From an uncultured Bacteroidaceae bacterium (lineage in GTDB: Bacteria > Bacteroidota > Bacteroidia > Bacteroidales > Bacteroidaceae), in assembly GCA_904502235.1 (NCBI GenBank), contig CAJGDP010000001.1:76633-140632 (forward strand): a stretch of 64,000 nt of DNA. The letters run 5' to 3'. The notes beneath the pieces were generated by a model. That model was not told the origin of the DNA. It made no database searches and worked only from the letters and a program-made list of their open reading frames with translations. The translations under genes and the position numbers were made by a program. Shown piece after piece: positions 61,295-64,000 of this stretch (position 1 is the first letter of the stretch; each line of letters starts with the position of its first letter).

Positions 61295-64000
61295 ATGAAG
61301 AAACTGTTCTGTTTTTTTATTGCTCTGTCAGCATTGCTTTTCCCGTTGCAGCAGATTGCTGCCGATGAATTGCGTCCGACAGTAGAAAATGTTACGGTAT
61401 ACCGTATACAGAATGTTGCCAACGGCAAGTTCCTATCCAATGGCGACAATGTCAATAACGATGCACGCATAGTCTTTGCCGACGGAAACACAGCAAGTGC
61501 CGGACAGGAGTGGGCGATGTACCCCACAGAGACCGATGGAGTGTTCTCATTTGTGAACCCTACTTCGGGTAAGGCTCTTGATATGGCTCCGGGTATAGGA
61601 CATCCTGTTCAATGGAATTATGAACCAGCCAATCCCAACCAACGTTTCAAGATTCTGGCTCCGGGCGACGGTTATAACCGTATGGTAAACGCTTCAAACC
61701 CTTATCAATACCTTGTACCCTCTGCCGATGGATATCCTATGATGTTGACCGAGTATGACGACAAGGATATTCTATATCTTTTCCATAATACAGGCAAGCA
61801 GTTCTCCGAAGCAAAGGTTAATGCCGGAAAAAGCTATGTAATAAGTAATGTTGCAACAAAGAACGTTCTTACAGCTCCTGCCGATGGTACACTTGCAGCT
61901 CTCGTTGATATGAAAACTTATGTAGAGGGCGATGATACTCAGAGTTGGAAAGTCTCTAATGGAAAGACCGGATTAATATTGACATCGAACAGTTGCAACT
62001 TGTCAATTGATATGTACCTTCAAGGTGACAGGACACCGCTTGTATATACAACAGAAGTAAACAACGAAAATCAGAATGTTGTTCTTGAGGATGCCGGTGA
62101 CGGTTATTTCTATCTGACCGGTACATCTAAAGCAGGTACGAAGTACTATATAAGGGAAAACAATGGCAAACTTTTGGCTTCTACCGACAAGAATGGCAAT
62201 TACAGCAAGTTCTTCTTTACAATGGTTGCAGGTCCAAAGGGTAATTATTGGGAGGACCAGCAAGTATATGAGGAAAATAAGGAGACTGCACATGCAACAT
62301 TTATTCCATATACCTCTACAGAGGCAATGAAAACCGATGTGAACTATAATAAGGCATGGCTTACTCCCGAAAAGGCAGACTATCTCTCGCTCAACGGTAC
62401 ATGGAAATTCAACCTTGTTCCCGAGCCTTCGGTGCGTCCCGGTGAAGAGGATTTCTGGAGCAATGATGCCGATGTATCTGCCTGGGATGACATAGATGTT
62501 CCATCGTGTTGGGAAATGAAAGGCTACGACCTACCTTTGTATGTGAATGTGGAGTATGCTTTCTTGAACAATCCTCCCTATGTTAAAAATAAGGTAGAGG
62601 GTGTCGGCGACAATCCTGTAGGTTCTTACCGTCGTACATTCACATTGCCACAGGGATGGGAAGCAAAGAATGTATTCCTGCACTTCGATGGACTTTACAG
62701 CGCAGCTTACGTGTGGGTAAACGGTGAATATGTGGGCTATACACAGGGCGGTAACAACGACCATGAGTTTGACCTCAGTACCCATGTACGCACCGGTGAG
62801 AACAATATATGCGTGCAGGTGTTCCGTTGGAGCGATGCTTCGTATCTCGAGGGTCAGGATATGTTCCACATGAGCGGTCTGCATCGCGATGTTTATCTGT
62901 ATGCAACACCAAAGACTTTTGTACACGACCACTATATTACATCGGAACTCAATTCTGCATTCAACGGTGGTTCAATGAATGTTGCACTTGAGATAGACAA
63001 CCGCAGCGGAGTTGCTGTGGCAAAGAATATTGAAGTTGAACTAGTATCACCTACCGGCAATGTGGTTGCAACAAAGAATGTTGCCGTTGAGTTTGCCGAG
63101 GGTGTGAAGAGCCTCAAGAAGAATGTTGCCTTTGACGGCTTGACAGAGCTTTCGGCATGGACTTCTGAAACCCCTAATCTCTATACAGTAATTGTCCGTC
63201 AGAAAGATACTTCGGGCAATGAGGAAATGGTGTTCTCAACAAAATATGGCTTCCGTCATATTGAAATAAAGAATGGAGTGGTGCTTATAAACGGTGAAAG
63301 GGTATATTTCAAGGGTGTGAATACACAAGATACCCATCCGCTTTATGGTCGTACAATGGATATTGAAACAATGCTCAAGGATATTGAGCTGATGAAACAG
63401 GCAAATGTGAACCTTGTGCGTACAAGCCACTATCCACGTGCCGCGAAGATGTATGCCATGTTCGATTACTATGGTCTTTATGTAATGGATGAGGCTGACG
63501 TAGAATGCCATAAGAGCTGGACCGACAAGAAGGATAACAGTATCTCGAGCGATCCTTCATGGCAGGCACAGTATGTCGACCGTACTGTACGTATGGTAAT
63601 ACGCGACCGCAATCATCCGTCAGTGGTGTTCTGGTCGCTCGGAAATGAGTCGGGTATTGGAGTGAACTTCGATGCAACATATTCGGCAACCAAAGCTATC
63701 GATTCGCGTCCGGTGCATTATGAGGGCTACTCTAATGTAGGTTCTGCAAAGAATACCGATATGGATTCAAAGATGTATCCCGACCTCGCATATACCCGCA
63801 ACCATTGTAACAATAGTATAGGCGGTGAGCCTTTCTTCCTTTGCGAATATGCGCATGCTATGGGTAATGCCGTAGGTAATTTGCAGGATTATTGGGATAT
63901 AATTGAGGGCAGCAAATATGGTATCGGCGGTTGTATATGGGATTGGGTTGATCAGTCAATATATGATCCTCAGGCTATAATGAACGGTCAACTCGAGAAG
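61295..64000 (+). CDS. GH2 beta-galactosidase with N-terminal beta-trefoil-like region, 3' truncated by the window
   Basis: The frame is open for 902 codons to the right edge. A signal peptide (MKKLFCFFIALSALLF, cleaved near QQIA-AD) is followed by a region (about 40-330) with repeated GxxLDM and QxW-like motifs (GQEWAMY, NQRFKI, TQSWKV), suggesting a ricin-type beta-trefoil or related glycan-binding module. From about residue 350 it is a GH2 enzyme of the LacZ type: sugar-binding domain (WEMKGYDLPLY, GLYSAAYVWVNGEYVGY), Ig-like domain, and TIM barrel with acid/base Glu785 (WSLGNESG) and nucleophile Glu851 (CEYAHAMGN). It cleaves terminal beta-galactose. C-terminal domains are outside the window. 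Confidence 0.9.
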   Translation, partial: MKKLFCFFIALSALLFPLQQIAADELRPTVENVTVYRIQNVANGKFLSNGDNVNNDARIVFADGNTASAGQEWAMYPTETDGVFSFVNPTSGKALDMAPGIGHPVQWNYEPANPNQRFKILAPGDGYNRMVNASNPYQYLVPSADGYPMMLTEYDDKDILYLFHNTGKQFSEAKVNAGKSYVISNVATKNVLTAPADGTLAALVDMKTYVEGDDTQSWKVSNGKTGLILTSNSCNLSIDMYLQGDRTPLVYTTEVNNENQNVVLEDAGDGYFYLTGTSKAGTKYYIRENNGKLLASTDKNGNYSKFFFTMVAGPKGNYWEDQQVYEENKETAHATFIPYTSTEAMKTDVNYNKAWLTPEKADYLSLNGTWKFNLVPEPSVRPGEEDFWSNDADVSAWDDIDVPSCWEMKGYDLPLYVNVEYAFLNNPPYVKNKVEGVGDNPVGSYRRTFTLPQGWEAKNVFLHFDGLYSAAYVWVNGEYVGYTQGGNNDHEFDLSTHVRTGENNICVQVFRWSDASYLEGQDMFHMSGLHRDVYLYATPKTFVHDHYITSELNSAFNGGSMNVALEIDNRSGVAVAKNIEVELVSPTGNVVATKNVAVEFAEGVKSLKKNVAFDGLTELSAWTSETPNLYTVIVRQKDTSGNEEMVFSTKYGFRHIEIKNGVVLINGERVYFKGVNTQDTHPLYGRTMDIETMLKDIELMKQANVNLVRTSHYPRAAKMYAMFDYYGLYVMDEADVECHKSWTDKKDNSISSDPSWQAQYVDRTVRMVIRDRNHPSVVFWSLGNESGIGVNFDATYSATKAIDSRPVHYEGYSNVGSAKNTDMDSKMYPDLAYTRNHCNNSIGGEPFFLCEYAHAMGNAVGNLQDYWDIIEGSKYGIGGCIWDWVDQSIYDPQAIMNGQLEK

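Overview
The window looks like a chromosomal segment from a member of the order Bacteroidales (a Bacteroidaceae/Prevotellaceae-like anaerobe). Evidence: many genes are preceded by the Bacteroidetes-type promoter (TTTG, about 19-21 nt, TAnnTTTG/TATCTTCG); there is a SusC/SusD pair; two glycosidases carry type IX secretion (T9SS) C-terminal sorting domains and the giant outer-membrane T9SS component SprA/Sov is present; carbon metabolism includes KorAB and Pta-AckA. No insertion sequence, prophage, CRISPR array or rRNA was found. Genus-level placement is not possible by eye.

Layout. 1-2.1 kb: start of typA, divergent rpsO, and an NhaC-type antiporter. 2.2-14.7 kb: a minus-strand polysaccharide utilisation locus read susC -> susD -> GH85 -> GH85, predicted to bind and cut N-glycans of glycoproteins; both endoglycosidases have ordinary signal peptides plus T9SS tails. 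15-17.8 kb: korAB. 17.9-25.9 kb: a four-gene minus-strand cluster (membrane-fusion protein, RND pump, TolC, TonB-dependent receptor). 26.1-29.5 kb: plus-strand operon efp, a GT2 glycosyltransferase, radC, a MIP18/DUF59 gene, lpxH-like. 29.5-31.8 kb: an AT-rich two-gene restriction-modification system. 31.9-34.6 kb: cca-type nucleotidyltransferase and a CzcC-like TolC; 34.8-37.9 kb: an unknown lipoprotein, then pta-ackA. 38.1-42.0 kb: Fur-family regulator, purA, a membrane zinc peptidase and hisS in one direction. 42.1-44.1 kb: AlkD-like HEAT protein, AraC-type regulator and a TPR protein. 44.2-46.5 kb: tRNA-Arg(CCT), an unannotated ~160-nt structured RNA with its own promoter-like box and intrinsic terminator (6S/Bacteroidales-1-like shape), and an AT-rich phosphoethanolamine-transferase-like gene. 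46.5-56.3 kb: sprA, ruvA, ABC exporter. 56.4-64 kb: a transglutaminase lipoprotein, cutC, a GH29 fucosidase and the start of a GH2 beta-galactosidase with an N-terminal beta-trefoil-like region.

How the parts fit. The GH85 locus, the GH29 fucosidase and the GH2 galactosidase together could dismantle complex host glycans: release from protein at the cell surface by GH85 enzymes, uptake by SusCD, and exo-trimming by fucosidase and galactosidase. SprA would be the export pore for the T9SS-tailed GH85 enzymes. The remaining genes are housekeeping. The candidates for least-described biology are the structured RNA next to tRNA-Arg, the T9SS-delivered double-GH85 locus with a palindrome in its promoter, and the duplicated (one active, one degenerate) transglutaminase module in the 874-residue lipoprotein.
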